Shown: piece after piece, positions 11,488 through 23,028 of the stretch
How the letters are laid out: each line of letters starts with the position of its first letter
How positions within the stretch are numbered: position 1 is the stretch's first letter
Assembly (NCBI RefSeq): GCF_029867415.1
Contig: NW_026705150.1
Location: forward strand, 248,001 to 312,000
DNA from: Vicia villosa
Taxonomy: Eukaryota; Streptophyta; Magnoliopsida; Fabales; Fabaceae
Direction: 5' to 3'
DNA length: 64,000 nt
Notes under the pieces: model-generated
Told to the model about the DNA's origin: nothing
Databases searched by the model: none
The model's input: the letters and a program-made list of their open reading frames with translations, nothing else
Made by a program: the position numbers and the translations under genes

Positions 11488-12445
11488 CATTCCTTTAGAG
11501 GATGATACCAGTGCTCCTGGAGATACCAGTGCTCCTGGAGATACCAGCGCTCCTGGAGATACTAGTGTTGAGGAGCAAACGAGGAGGAAGCGTATTTTGA
11601 AAAGAAATATGACTCAAAAAATTAAGTATCATGAGGGCAGACTAATCATTTATCCGATTCAGGATCGTAAGTTTTTGTGTTTTTATATTATATTTTAAAT
11701 ATGAGTTTTATTTAATTAATACTAACTCAAGATTTTGTTGTTTAGAACTGTTCCCTCACATCAGGCAGTATTGATGATAACAAAGATTATTAAAGAGAAG
11801 TACACATAATTTCTGGCCGTCTTATGGAGCTGTACATGAAGATGATAAGGAAAAATGGTTTCAGACATTTCAGGTATAATTTACTTATTCATTTTGACAT
11901 TTCCTTTTTAATTTTTGTGATATTCATGATTCTACTTTATTTAATATTTTTAAATTCATACAACAATGTAGGAGCAATGTTGTTGGGATGTTAGAGATGA
12001 GGCCGCGATTAAAGAAAACTTTCACTCAAAATGTGCTGCTCGGTTTTCTGATACCATGAGGAATGTTAGACTTAAATGGGAAGCAAAAGGGACACGTCCA
12101 CGTTGGATAGGAGAAGAACTATTCCCAAAGCTTATTGATCATTGGAATTCTGATAAGTTTAAGGAAATATCTGAGCAGGCAAAGCAAAATATAGCATCTG
12201 AAGTTGGTGGCTGCAACTACACAGCAGGAAGTATTAGTGTGGCTGAAGTTGCGCGAAGGATGGTACATAAATTTATTAATTTTTTATTAAATCTATTATT
12301 TAAATGTTGCATTATGTATAACTAATTCTTTTTATTTATTTAGCGTGAAGAATTAGGCAGAACTCCACTTCTTAATGAGCTCCACATGGAGACTCATCTC
12401 AAGAGAAATGGAGAGTTTATTGACGAGCGCGCAAAAATCACTCAA
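11488..12445 (+). pseudogene. CACTA second gene (plant Transposase_24 / TnpA-like)
   Basis: Continues in frame from the truncated TNP2: a low-complexity start with repeats of TSAPGD, a basic K-R-x-L-K-R-N stretch, then exons separated by short introns. The conserved part W-D-V-R-D-E-A-A.., R-x-R-W-K-A-like MRNVRLKWEAKG and W-I-G-E-E-L-F-P-K-L-I-D-H-W lies at 11972-12260. A last exon at 12343-12445 has RTPLLNELHMETHLKR and a good GTAATT donor. This domain family is the DNA-binding partner encoded by CACTA elements. Stops (TGATAA at about 11775) break one exon. The gene then runs into AT-rich sequence and the CACTA subterminal repeats, in the correct element order. Confidence 0.82.
11504..11569 (+). 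repeat. 18-bp in-frame tandem repeat
   Basis: GATACCAGTGCTCCTGGA is repeated three times with a partial, diverged fourth copy. It encodes a D-T-S-A-P-G hexapeptide repeat in the N-terminal linker of the TnpA-like protein. Confidence 0.9.
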
Positions 12446-12819
12446 GTAATTTATTTTTATATTAAAGATATTTTATTTATTTCTTTTATATGTACATAGT
12501 TTATTTGAATCATGATAACATTTAATTTGCCTCTAGTGAGGGGTTTAGCCCCTGACAAATTGGATTTATTCTTGTAGTGTTTCTTATTTTTTAGATTTTT
12601 TTTCTTTAGTTTAAAGAATAAGCATAACTAAGTGATTGTACTTTTTGTTTGGAATTTGATTTGAAGTACTCTTATATGATAGTGGTAGATATATATGGCA
12701 GTGGTAGATATATATGGTATCACATTTGTTCTTGAATAAGTGGTTCTATTTCATTTTCAAATATTTTAGTTGGTTAATATTTTTTTTAATGAATTCTTAT
12801 GTCATAAAATGCAAATGCC

Positions 12820-12820
<1 letters not shown>
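12446..12820. other. AT-rich spacer of the CACTA element
   Basis: Intron or 3' flank of the TnpA-like gene. It contains a short duplicated phrase, GTGGTAGATATATATGG (about 12680-12717). No coding similarity. Confidence 0.4.

Positions 12821-12904
<84 letters not shown>
12821..12904. repeat. (TA)n microsatellite
   Basis: About 84 bp of uninterrupted TA. The Ile-Tyr open frames it creates are artefacts. Confidence 0.97.
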
Positions 12905-12909
<5 letters not shown>

Positions 12910-12929
12910 CAAAAGAATGATGTTGTGTA

Positions 12930-13290
12930 AAAAAAATAAAAGTGCACTAGCTATTAATGAAACATACTATAATAGCATTTTTATGGAAAAACGCTATTAA
13001 ACATGTCTCTTATAATAGCACTTTGTTTGATAAATGCTATCAAAATCAAAGCAAAATGCATATTATAAAACACAAAATGTCTACTTCTGCAGCGCTTTTG
13101 AAAAAATGTTATTAAATACCGATACTATGATAGCACTTTTGGAAAAATGCTATTAATTACCAGTGCTATAATAACGCTTTTAAAATGCTATCAAACAAAA
13201 AATATTTACAATAGCAGCGTAGTTAATAGCGCTTTTAACCACTATCAAAATCAAAAAAATGCTATTAAATAGATTTTTTTTTAAACATAT
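12930..13290 (+). repeat. CACTA subterminal repeats
   Basis: At least eight direct and inverted copies of a roughly 10-12 bp word of the type TAGCGCTTTT, TAGCACTTTT or AAAATGCTATTAAA. Such clusters are the binding sites for TnpA next to CACTA termini (family knowledge). The expected terminal CACTA..TAGTG was not found, so the right end of the element is lost or diverged near 13290. Confidence 0.65.
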
Positions 13291-13985
13291 ATACGTTGAA
13301 GAAACAAAAGCTCTCCCGGCTCATAGTGTACCACTGAGGTGACATCCAAACATTTCTAGCAAGCCAAAATTGACAATACATGGAGTAATTGGAATCAACA
13401 AGAAAAAAATATTCCTGCAGATTTACTTGTAGAATTAAACTAAAAATTCGCAGGATATTATTGCGGTTTGTAGTTCTCAGCTAAATTGTTCGTGGGTAAT
13501 TATAAATCTGTATGAATCAATTTCTAAAGGTAAACTCACAGGAAATAAAATTTGCAGGTATTTTCGCAGTAATATTTTTTAAAATTTAAAAGAATTAAAT
13601 TATTCAATAATTTGAGACTATAATTTTCTTATGGAATAATTTAACGTGGATACTCTTGAATTTATAAGAATCCTTTCCACTAGATATATACTAGATATAT
13701 GCATTGCTTCTACTAAATAAAATATATAAATATAATAGTGGCATTTCTCAACTTACCATGCGCCAAAAAATAATATAACAATGAATATATGTTGTGGATG
13801 GGTACAAATAGGCCATTAGAAGATATGTTGTGAAACAAAGTCTGCTACTCGCTTCACCAGAACAGTCTATTTTCTCTTTTGGAAATAAATTAACTTAATC
13901 AATTTTAGTGAAATACGAAAAAAATTTCACATATATAATTATGTTTAAAGCAACTCACTAGAGTAAAGTTATCCAACTTTTTGTT
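13291..13985. other. Non-coding, nothing recognised
   Basis: AT-rich, with no coding similarity, no repeats of note and no clear element ends. It lies between the CACTA end and the LINE fragment. Confidence 0.4.
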
Positions 13986-14033
13986 GAAGCTATGAAGGTT
14001 GTTTGCATGGAATAGTTTGCAGGTGGAATTTGG

Positions 14034-14368
14034 GGAGCAGCTTGTTGGTCTATATGAAAACATAGAAATAATATTATTTTCAACAATGCTGTTGAGGATT
14101 TTGACGAAATTTTTCATGATACAAAGATATTCAGTTGGCAATGGCAGGCGTTAGGATCAAAGGAAGACAGTGTGCATTCTATGATTGGCATCATCATCCT
14201 AGAGATGTGTTAGCTATGTAAAATTAGAGGGTCTGTTGTAAGTATAGGTTCTGTTGGTGCCCTGAGTTATGTTTTTGTAATTCAGCTTTGGTTTCTCTGC
14301 AATTTGATACTATGAAGCTTTATTTGAGCTTCTAATGGAAATATAATATATTGCTTATAAAAAAAACA
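14034..14368 (+). pseudogene. 3' end of a LINE (ORF2 C-terminus plus poly-A tail)
   Basis: Translating forward gives the W-S-I-x-K-H-R-N-N-I-I-F motif (the x is TGA in place of TGG). This is followed by F-S-W-Q-W and, after a frameshift, F-Y-D-W-H-H-H-P-R-D-V-L. These match the conserved closing motifs W-S-I-W-x-x-R-N and L-S-W-R-W...Y-E-W-x-x-x-P-G-D-C-L of plant L1-type reverse transcriptase ORFs. The stop is at 14219-14221. A 3' UTR and an A-rich tail at 14359-14366 follow. Only about the last 65 codons of ORF2 remain, a typical 5'-truncated LINE insertion with a stop and a frameshift. Confidence 0.7.
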
Positions 14369-14886
14369 AATGAGATTGACTTTTGATATTATCATTGGCT
14401 GCCGATTGTTAACGTAGTCATGTAATATTTTATCAGTTCTACACTGCCAATTGTAACAGTCATATCATGCATGTAACAAACCTAAGTAATGCCTTCAGGG
14501 CAATGATTAAAACTTTAAAATAGTAAATTTATTTCGATAATTTACGTATTTAATATCTTTATCTTAAAAATTAAAATATTAAATTTTCTATAAAATATTT
14601 TCTTTTTTAAGAAGGTTTAACCATTATCCTGAAAACACTGATTAACAAGACCCTGATGTAACATAACATAACCACTTAATCAAACAAGCCAACTCTTAAT
14701 GAAACAGAGTTAAATTGAAAAATGTAAATTAAATCTTGCCAAATCATTAACATCAAATTAAATGTCTCAACTTCCCAAATCATAAATGGAAAAGAAAATT
14801 AAATGCCCCGGCTATCCACGTTATTCAGTTTGAAGTTTCAGAAAAGAAATTTCTTCTACATATCAAAATATATACTACAAGTTAAT
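14369..14886. other. Non-coding spacer
   Basis: AT-rich. No genes, no clear repeats and no element ends recognised. Confidence 0.4.
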
Positions 14887-15942
14887 TAGGGGTGACAAAA
14901 CGGACTGTCTGTTCCGTCTCGCCTTAAGCCCATTAAAAAAGAGAAGGTGATAAGCCCGCTAAGTGAAATTGGACTTAAAAATCTAACTCACCCCGCCAAT
15001 GTGATGAGTTGGCGGATGGCGCCGACTTGCCCACCTATTTTTATTTTTATTTTTTTTTAGTAAATTAATAGATTCTTTTTTACGAGTTTCACTTAATTTT
15101 CAAAGAATTATTCTTTGTTCAATTTTCAGTTTGTAGATTATTTTTGTTTTGCACTAAATTATAGTAGGAAAAGTTTCTGCACATACAAGCTTGAACGTGC
15201 TCAGCTAGCATTTTCTCTTCCAACCTCGGTTGAGTAGGCATTAGCGGGTAGTTACTATAGGTACTAGATCATTCTTGATGTAATTTTTTAAGCTAGTGAG
15301 ATTCCAATCCATTAAATCAGAACAATGTCAATTTGTTCCAAACTTAATATCACTCTTTGTTGTTATTTTAAAATTATGGTATGACATTTTATTTAGAATG
15401 ATTCCTTTGTTCTCTTTACATATACTGTACCATTATGTATGACTTGTAGGCTTTTTGTGTGCACTGGAGTCATTTTCTCTGAGCGTGCCATTTGCTTCAT
15501 TGGAAAAATCTAAATTTTGGTTAGTTAGAACAATTAGAACAAGATTCCATTATATTCTTCAACACATCATCGTCTCTAAGCAATTATATTATATGGAGTA
15601 ATATCACATGTTAACAAATCAATTAATTAAATGATATGGACATAATTGTTTAGTGATGCTATATGTTATATTTTTGTTTATTCTATGGTTTTACTTTTAA
15701 GTTGTTTTTTCTTAATACAGTTAATTTATGCTAAGAATTGGCTGCATAAAGTGGTGGCATACTTTCTAATGGTGACACTAGCTCTGCATCCTAAGAATTG
15801 CAGTGGCTTGTGGTCCGACGGGTGTGCGGGTTCACGGCACGGAATGAGGCGAATAGGTGATTTCAAAATCCTAATTCAACTCGTCATTTTTTAGCGAGTA
15901 AACGTGCCAAGCAGACTGACTATAGTCTCTTTTGCCACCCTA
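14887..15942. mobile_element. hAT-like non-autonomous element
   Basis: Left end TAGGGGTGACAAAACGGAC and right end (reverse complement) TAGGGTGGCAAAAGAG are similar inverted termini of the 'TAGGGGTGGCAAAACGGGC' type common in plant hAT elements. Subterminal GC-rich words (CCGTCTCGCC, CCCGCCAATG, GACGGGTGTGCGGG) also mirror each other. The inside is AT-rich and non-coding. No convincing 8-bp target duplication could be found, so boundaries may be off by a few bases. Confidence 0.6.
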
Positions 15943-16195
15943 GATATTATATATTTGCTCCATTTTTTATAATATTTTTTGAAAAAAAATTAGTTGTGCT
16001 AAATTATAATACATTTTATAATATTAATAAATTATTAATATTGTTTTTTATTATACCTTTAAGTTTTTATTTTTTTTATTATTTAAATTTTTCTCAAATA
16101 ATTAATATATTTTTTTTCTAAATTTCTTTATAATTTTTTCTTACACAATTATTGTTTTGCTACTTATAATTTTTTTTTTTGTTTTTTTACTTATT
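15943..16195. other. AT-rich spacer
   Basis: Long T-runs, no recognisable feature. Confidence 0.5.
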
Positions 16196-16675
16196 AGAGA
16201 TGACAATTTAACTCATACCCTATGGATACCCGCAAAAAATACTACTAACGAATAGGACAAAAATCCGTAAAATAGATACGAACACGGGCACGAATAATTA
16301 CTCAATAAAATAAGCGAGTATGAATGTGGGCACGGGTATCTTACTACCCACCCCGTCCTAAATCCGCACTACATATTCATATAACATTATTTATATTATT
16401 ATATAAAATGCATCTTTATCAACTTTCAAAAAATATATCACAATTAAACTATTACACATTTTAATAAAAATGTTTATTTCTTAACTCAACAATAACTTTC
16501 ATAATTTTATTAATATTGTTAACAATCTTAAAATTATATGATATTTTATAATTAATTGATTTAATTTTACTACAAACGCATGTAAATAGGTACGAGTATG
16601 GGTATTGAGGTACTTATAGAATATGAGTATGAACATTGGTGTCCACGTGGGTATGAACTATTTGCCATTTTTCAA
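16196..16675. mobile_element. Second hAT-like MITE
   Basis: Begins GAGATGACAATTTAACTCAT with 'CATACCCTATGGATACCCGC' and ends with GTGGGTATGAACTATTTGCC. The ends are imperfect inverted copies (ATGGCAATGGGTA-type hAT termini), with inverted CGGGCAC and ACGGGTAT words inside. Decayed; boundaries approximate. Confidence 0.45.
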
Positions 16676-16964
16676 ATCGCGGACATAGAAACGAGTATTA
16701 TAGTATCATGTCCAAATCTTATCTATTAATATTCTTATTACCTGCTCTTCCTAACAATCAAGAAAGACTTCCTAACAATCAAGAAAGACAGAACCCCGAT
16801 AACTAACATGTGAAAATATAAAAATAATTTATAAAATAAACACTGAGACATTATCTAGAGGAATTCTTGCATAGAAACAACCATAAGTTATATTCTTAGA
16901 TACAATCAATAAGAAGTAAGATAAATTTTAATTTATTTTAATTTTAATTTTATTTTGATTCATA

Positions 16965-16969
16965 GGGTA
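16965..16969 (+). repeat. Target site duplication GGGTA (left)
   Basis: GGGTA immediately before the copia 5' LTR, repeated exactly after the 3' LTR at 21935-21939. Confidence 0.95.
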
Positions 16970-17207
16970 TGTTAAGATAGAGGAGCCACATGATAGTTAC
17001 CATGCTACTCCATGCATACAATCAACCTAACTGTTTTTCAGTTTTTCAGTTAGTTAGGTTGTTACATTCAGTTATAGCATAGTGTTGTATATATAGAATG
17101 CAAACTCAGCTTGTAAAGTTTATGATGATGAGTAATAAACACTCTATCTTCTTTCTCTCTTCTTCTTCTTTATACTTCTCATTATAGAGAAAGCTTGAAG
17201 CTTAACA
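16970..17207 (+). repeat. Copia 5' LTR
   Basis: Starts TGTTAAGATAG and ends GAAGCTTAACA (TGTTAA..TTAACA inverted ends). Contains TTGTATATATAGAA at about 17082, a plausible TATA box for the element's transcription, and a CT-rich (TTC)n stretch near the end. Confidence 0.95.
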
Positions 17208-17221
17208 TGGTATCATCGACC
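17208..17221 (+). promoter_or_regulatory. Primer binding site, initiator tRNA-Met type
   Basis: TGGTATCATCGACC directly follows the LTR. TGGTATCA is the hallmark of priming by tRNA-iMet; the bases after it have diverged. Confidence 0.85.
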
Positions 17222-17315
17222 TTTTCTTGATTCCGCTGCTTTTGTTTACTCATCTCATCATTGCGTGCTTCTTCTTCTCCATTCTTTTTCTCTCCTTGTT
17301 CTTCATTTCTGCGAC

Positions 17316-18288
17316 ATGTCTGAAGCAATCTCTGCAGATTCTACTCCCAGCATCCATGGCGTCCACATTCATGGAACTGCTTCATTCAAAGCTAGGAATA
17401 AGGGTTATCAAACCGATACCCTTAACCCCTATTTCATGCATCCGAACGAAAATCCTGCATTAATCCTCGTTACTCCATTGTTATCACCCAACAATTATCA
17501 TTCTTGGTCAAGATCTATGACCATGGCTTTGCGTTCCAAGAAAAAGCTTCATTTTATCAATGGTGTCTTGCCTCGGCCAATGGATGAAGATGTTAACTAT
17601 CTTGCATGGGATAGATGCAACACAATGATCATGTCTTGGCTTCACAATTCTGTTGAATCTGAAATTGCACAAAGTATCTTATGGATGGAAACTGCAGAAG
17701 AGATATGGAATGAACTCAAAGCACGATTTTATCAAGGAGATGTATTTCGCATTTCTGACATTCAAGAAGAGATCTACAATTTGAAGCAAGGTGATGCTTC
17801 TATTTCCTTACTTTACGAAACTCAAGAAGCTATGGCAAGAATTGGACAATTTTCGTCCAACTCCTGAGTGTTTATGTGATTCCACTTGCCTAGCCATTAC
17901 CAAGATTCGAGCTTACCATGATGGTGATCAAGTCATACGGTTTCTTAAAGGATTGAATGAACAATATTCAGCTGTTAGATATCAGATTATGCTCATGGAG
18001 CCTCTTCCAAATTTGTGTAGAGTCTACTCATTACTTGTTCAGCAAGAAAGACAGGATGCCATCTCCATTGATGAGTCTAAACTCCTAGCTTGCCCTAATG
18101 CCAGTTCCACTGCCAACAACACACACCAAAATTCATCTGCCAGCACCAGTTCTAGAGGCAGAGGTAGAGGTGATAGGTCTTATGGTGGTAGAGGAAGAGG
18201 ATCCAGAATTTGCACTCACTGTGGCATGACTAACCACACAGTTGATACATGCTTCAAAAAGCATGGCTACCCACCTCATTGGAAATAA
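17316..18288 (+). pseudogene. Copia gag
   Basis: Capsid-like protein of the copia element. The start at 17316 (MSEAISADS) is the first ATG in the coding frame after the primer site. Visible: N-Y-H-S-W-S-R-S-M near residue 70, the gag signature of this copia group, then W-x-E-L-K-A-R-F-Y-Q-G-D. A one-base shift occurs near 17,808, after which F-T-K-L-K-K-L-W-Q-E-L continues in a second frame. Near the end is an Arg/Gly-rich tract and a zinc knuckle C-T-H-C-x4-H-x4-C for RNA binding. A TAA at 18286 is followed in the same frame by another stop (18367) and then protease, so gag and pol were originally one frame. Confidence 0.9.
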
Positions 18289-19692
18289 GAAAGCTCCATC
18301 AATATGGCACATTCTGAATCTCATGATGCAAGTCAGCTTGAGCCACATGGAGACAAGGATTCTACATAGGCTAGTTTAACCTTCACTCCTGCTCAACACA
18401 AAGCTTTATTGGCTTTGTTACAAGGATCATCTATGTCTCAAGTTAATCACTTGACAACTGAGTCATCCATCAGTGCAGGTATCACTTGCAACATTCATAG
18501 CCCTGATTTATTCATTCTTGATACAGGTGCCACAGATCATGTTTGCCATAATAGAGAGTTTTTTCAATGCCTCAAAAGAATAGAGCCAATTACAGTCAAA
18601 CTGCCTAATGGAGCCTTAGTCACAACATCATACTCTGGCACTATTGTATTTGATCAATTTCTTCAACTCATTGATGTCCTTTATATGCCTGATTTTTCAT
18701 TCAACTTGATATCAGTCCCAAAACTTACAAAATTCTCTCATTGTCAATTGATGTTTAATGATAATGACTGCTTGATACAGGATATGCATTCCAAGAGGAG
18801 GATTGGCACAGCTAGCATGAGTGGTGGATTATACATCTTGGATTCCCCCACAGTCTCTTTACATAAATCACCATCCATCCCCTCTATCAATTCAATACAG
18901 CATAAAAATCAAGACAAAGCTTCTCAACTTTGGCATTTGAGACTTGGTCATCCCTCCAACATTACACTGATCCATCTAAACAAGTCATTCCCTTTTATAC
19001 AGCCTATTCACAAATCGGTCCCTTGTGATGTATGTTTCCTTGCCAAACAAAGAAGACTGCCATTTACTCCTAGTTCTCACACTTCAAATTCCATTTTTGA
19101 TTTAGTCCATATGGATATTTGGGGACCCTTGTCCACACCATCAATGATGGGTTATAGATATTTTCTTACTATAGTTGATGATAAAAGTAGATTTACTTGG
19201 CTGTTTCTTATGAAGCTTAAATCTGAAGCTTCCTCTCTTGTAAAATCATTTGTATCAATGATCAAAACACAGTTTAATTCATCCATAAAATGCATTAGGT
19301 CTGATAATGGCTGTGAATTTGTCTTGCATGATTTTTACAAACAAACTGGCATTTTGCATCAGACATCATGTGTTGGTACCCCTCAACAAAATGGCATTGT
19401 TGAGAGGAAACACCAACACATCCTTGGGATAACTCGAGCTCTCCTATTTCAGTCTCAGCTAGATCACATATTTTGGGCACATGCTGTTGGTCATGCAGTT
19501 CATATCATAAATAGGCTACCTTCTGCTTACTTACATCACAAGTCACCCTACCAAATACTGTATGACACCTTACCTGATTTTACCACACTCAAGGTGTTTG
19601 GTTCTTTATGCTTTGCTTCTACTCTATCTGCAAATAGAAAGAAGCTGGATCCTAGGTCTAGAAAGTGCCTCTATTTACAAATCTGGCATTAA
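18289..19692 (+). pseudogene. Copia protease and integrase
   Basis: The protease active site L-D-T-G-A-T-D-H-V is at about 18515. Integrase follows: an H-x-R-L-G-H-P-S...C-D-V-C zinc-binding domain (about 18930-19040) and the catalytic D-D-E triad in HMDIWGP, IRSDNGCEF and GIVERKH, all present. The frame ends at 19692 after K-C-L-Y-L because of a base loss or gain; the continuation is in another frame. Two stops separate it from gag. The catalytic residues survive but the polyprotein cannot be read through. Confidence 0.92.
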
Positions 19693-21696
19693 GGGTCACA
19701 CTCTCTTTGATCTACAAAACAAAGAAATTTTGTGTTCCGGGATGTTATTTTCTTTGAACACATATTCCCTTATCAATCTGCATCACATTCCACATGCCTT
19801 GATGAATTCAACAAATTGTTTGATCAACCTTCTTCTTCAAGTCAAGGTCTACCATCCTCAAATATCCCTGATCCAATCACCTCCCATAATACTGATTCTC
19901 TATCTCTACCCAACTCCACAGCCCATGATCATCCCACTTCAGATTCCTTACTACCCAAGCAATCCAAAAGACAACCAAAGCCTCCTTCTTATCTCCAAGA
20001 TTATCATTGTCATCTCCTAAGTACAATCCCCACCTCTGAAGGTACTGTTGCCAATTCTCCTAAGAAATGTAAGTATCCTCTTTCTTCAGTCTTATCCTAT
20101 GATGATCTATCATTGACACATAAGAATTATGCTGTTCTTTTATCTGCCATCACTGAACCTAATTCTTATGAATCTTCCATTACTGATCCTAATTGGAAAG
20201 ATGCTATTGAAACTGAACTGCATGCATTATCCTCTACCAATACTTGGACTCTTGTGCCTTTACCACCTCACAAGAAATTTATTGGTTGTAAGTGGGTTTT
20301 CAAACTCAAACTGCATGCCAATGGCACAGTTGAGAGGTACAAAGCCTGTTTGGTGGCAAAGGGCTTCACACAAACTGAAGGCTTGGATTACATGGATACT
20401 TTTCAGTCCTGTGGTAAAAATGACCACCATTAGAATGCTCATGGCTATTGCTGCTATTAATAATTGGCCCTTGTTTCAACTAGATGTCAACACAGCATTC
20501 CTCCATGGTGATCTCAATGAAGAGGTTTATATGAAGCCTCCCCCAGGTCTTTCCATCCCTACTCCTGATTTGATGTGCAAGCTTCAAAGATCCTTATATG
20601 GTTTAAAGCAAGCCAGTCGCCAATGGAATAATAAACTCACTGATACTCTCCTTGGAAGCAAATTTATCCAGTCCAAAGATGATTATTCACTCTTCACCAA
20701 GACTTCACTATCTGGTTTCACCGTGGTCTTAGTGTATGTAGATGATTTAGTTCTTGGTGGCACTGATCCTGCAGAGATCACACAACTCAAATGCTTGCTC
20801 CATAAGAAGTTTAGCATCAAAGATCTAGGAGTCCTCAAATATTTTTTAGGCTTTGAGGTTGCCAGAACTGTCCAAGGCATCTCTCTATGTCAGAGGAAAT
20901 ACACCCTAGATTTGATTAATGATGCGGGATTACTTGGTGCCAAACCTTGCAATACCCCTATGCAGCCTCACTTGCAACTTCACTCAACACTAGGAGTACC
21001 TATATCAGACCCTACTGCATACAGAAGACTCATAGGTCGACTCCTATACCTCACTCATTCTAGGCCCGATATTGCTTATGCGGTAAGCAAACTCAGCCAA
21101 TTCCTGAATGCTCCAACTGATCAACATATGCTGGCAGGCTTACACATTCTACGTTTCCTCAAAAATAACCCTGGCCAAGGTTTATTCTTCAGTGCCTCTA
21201 GCACTCTTTGTCTCACAGGTTTTTCTGACTCTGACTGGGGAGCTTGCCCGGATTCAAGAAGATCGACTACAGGATTCTGCTTCTTCCTGGGAAAATCTCT
21301 CATTAGTTGGAAAAGTAAGAAACAATTGGTGGTGTCTCGATCATCCTCAGAGGCTGAGTATCGTGCCTTAGCACAAGCCACTTGCGAAGGCATTTGGCTC
21401 GTTTCTCTCCTTGCTGACTTCAATATTCCATATCAACTTCCTTTCACCCTTTATTGTGACAACAAATAAGCCATGCATATAGCTGCTAATCCAGTGTTTC
21501 ATGAAAGAACTAAGCATATTGAGATTGATTGCCATGTTGTGCGTGACAAAGTCCTCGCAGGAACAGTTCACCTCATGCCAATATCTTCAAAAGAACAAGT
21601 TGCTGACATTCTTACTAAGTCTTTGCATCCGGGTCCTTTCATCAATCTTCAGTCCAAGCTTGGAATGATTGATATTCACTGCAGCTTAAGGGGGGC
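19693..21696 (+). pseudogene. Copia reverse transcriptase and RNase H
   Basis: Copies element RNA to DNA. Blocks in order: W-K-D-A-I-E-T-E-L, FIGCKWVFKLK, VAKGFTQTEGLDY, a frameshift near 20405, QLDVNTAFLHGDL, SLYGLKQASRQW, the catalytic YVDDL at about 20735, GRLLYLTHSRPDIAYAV, and the RNase H segment SRSSSEAEYRALA with C-D-N-K. A TAA at about 21468 interrupts just after the C-D-N motif, where the family has a codon. Coding resumes as [15 protein letters not shown] and ends close to the polypurine tract. Dead by frameshift and stop. Confidence 0.93.
21685..21696 (+). promoter_or_regulatory. Polypurine tract
   Basis: CTTAAGGGGGGC directly before the 3' LTR; the purine run primes plus-strand DNA synthesis in LTR elements. 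Confidence 0.85.
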
Positions 21697-21934
21697 TGTT
21701 AAGATAGAGGAGCCACGTGATAGTTACCATGCTACTCCATGCATACAATCAACCTAACTGTTTTTCAGTTTTTCAGTTAGTTAGGTTGTTAGATTCAGTT
21801 ATAGCATAGTATTGTATATATAGAATGCAAACTCAGCTTGTAGAGTTTATGATGATGAGTAATAAACATTCTATCTTCTCTCCCTCTTCTTCTTCTTTAT
21901 ACTTCTCATTATAGAGAAAACTTGAAGCTTAACA
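21697..21934 (+). repeat. Copia 3' LTR
   Basis: TGTTAAGATAG to CTTAACA, 238 bp, the same length as the 5' LTR with about eight substitutions. Followed by the duplicated GGGTA at 21935-21939. Confidence 0.95.
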
Positions 21935-21939
21935 GGGTA

Positions 21940-22335
21940 GTTGTGATTATGAAGGAGAGAAAAAAAATTATATTTATTTTTAATTAATTAAAAGTTTTTG
22001 ATTTCGTTATGTTTAAAAGAATTTTTTATGTATGTATCTAATTAAAAAATTTCCCACTATTTAATATACTTGAGGGGTGCATATGCCGGAAAAAGAAAGT
22101 CACAATATTCTTGTTTCTCTATGGACCTAAAAATATTTTTGACAGAGAAAATTTTAAGATCTCTGTGAAACACTTTTATCAAATAATATTTTCTTAATTA
22201 TTTGTGATTTTTTTACAATCTGACATATTTCACCCACTCCAGATTCTGTTTAATTATTCAAATTAGAACCAATGAAACTTGATCCAATCTGTCGAATAGA
22301 TTCCTAATTTTTTGTTGTTAATGATAGAATGGTTT
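21940..22335. other. Non-coding spacer
   Basis: AT-rich continuation of the sequence interrupted by the copia element. Nothing recognised. Confidence 0.4.
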
Positions 22336-22640
22336 TTCAATTAAGGGTTAATACCTATTTTGCCCCCTGCCATATAGGCGTCATTTGAAAAACCCCCCTG
22401 CAAAAAAAAAAAGTTGCAAGAATTCCCCTAACATTTAAAGATTCTCTCATTTTAAACCTTCGTCAGATCCAGTCATCCAAAATGCTTACGTGGCATGTAT
22501 TTTTTTTATTTTTTAGTTGTTTCTAATGACGTGGATGCCCAGGTGGCTTTTTATTTTAATTTATCATTATTTATAATGCCACGTATGCAATTTATATTAT
22601 ATTAATTTTTGTTTGATATATTAAAACCTTTTAAAGTAAG
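22336..22640 (+). repeat. Terminal-like region of an unidentified transposon
   Basis: The string TTAATACCTATTTTGCCCCC, then 'AAAAACCCCCCTGCAAAAAA' and several GCCACGT/ACGTGGC words, is the style of terminal region seen in many legume DNA transposons. No opposite end was found. The adjacent fold-back at 22.65-23.6 kb may be part of the same element. Confidence 0.35.
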
Positions 22641-22650
22641 CAAAATATGT

Positions 22651-22715
22651 TGGAAGTGGGAGTTGAACCCACTCCCTTCCATAGGAATTCCTTGCGCCTA
22701 ACCACTAGGCTAGAC
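22651..22715 (-). other. tRNA-like sequence with A and B boxes
   Basis: On the minus strand: A box TAGCCTAGTGG (22702-22712) with a D-arm-like GCCT..AGGC stem, and B box GGTTCAACTCC (22659-22669) inside a perfect 5-bp T stem (GTGGG/CCCAC) with a 7-nt loop. No proper anticodon arm or matching acceptor stem, so this is a tRNA-derived relic or SINE head rather than a working tRNA gene. Confidence 0.55.
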
Positions 22716-23028
22716 ATATTATTTTGTTAATCAATTACTTTGGATGATATATATTATTAACGTTATTAAATTAATTTGAATGATATATAAGTAATACTAT
22801 ATAAATACTATATAAGTATATATTGAACATAAACTATATAAGTATAAATGTTAACGTTAAATTAATTTACTATATATATACTATTGAACATAAACGTTAA
22901 CGTTAAATTAATACTATATATATACTATATAAGTATTTTGTTATTCAAATACTTTGAATGATATATACTATATATATACTATTCAAATTAATTTATTTTA
23001 CTGTTAATGTTATTAATTAATATTTGTT

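Larger units (their letters stand above)
16970..21934 (+). mobile_element. Full-length Ty1/copia retrotransposon
   Basis: A structurally complete 4,965-bp element: 238-bp LTRs (16970-17207 and 21697-21934), an initiator-Met-tRNA primer site, gag, protease, integrase, reverse transcriptase and RNase H in copia order, a polypurine tract and a perfect 5-bp duplication (GGGTA). By eye the LTRs differ at about eight positions (about 3%), so the insertion is not very recent. The coding region has several frameshifts and in-frame stops, so the copy is not autonomous. Short LTRs and the gag zinc-knuckle type suggest an Ale/Retrofit-like lineage, but this is a guess without a tree. Confidence 0.96.

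Noticed and set aside
12714..13000. Open frames of repeated Ile-Tyr (also 36440-36718, minus)
   Set aside because: Direct translation of (TA)n microsatellites.
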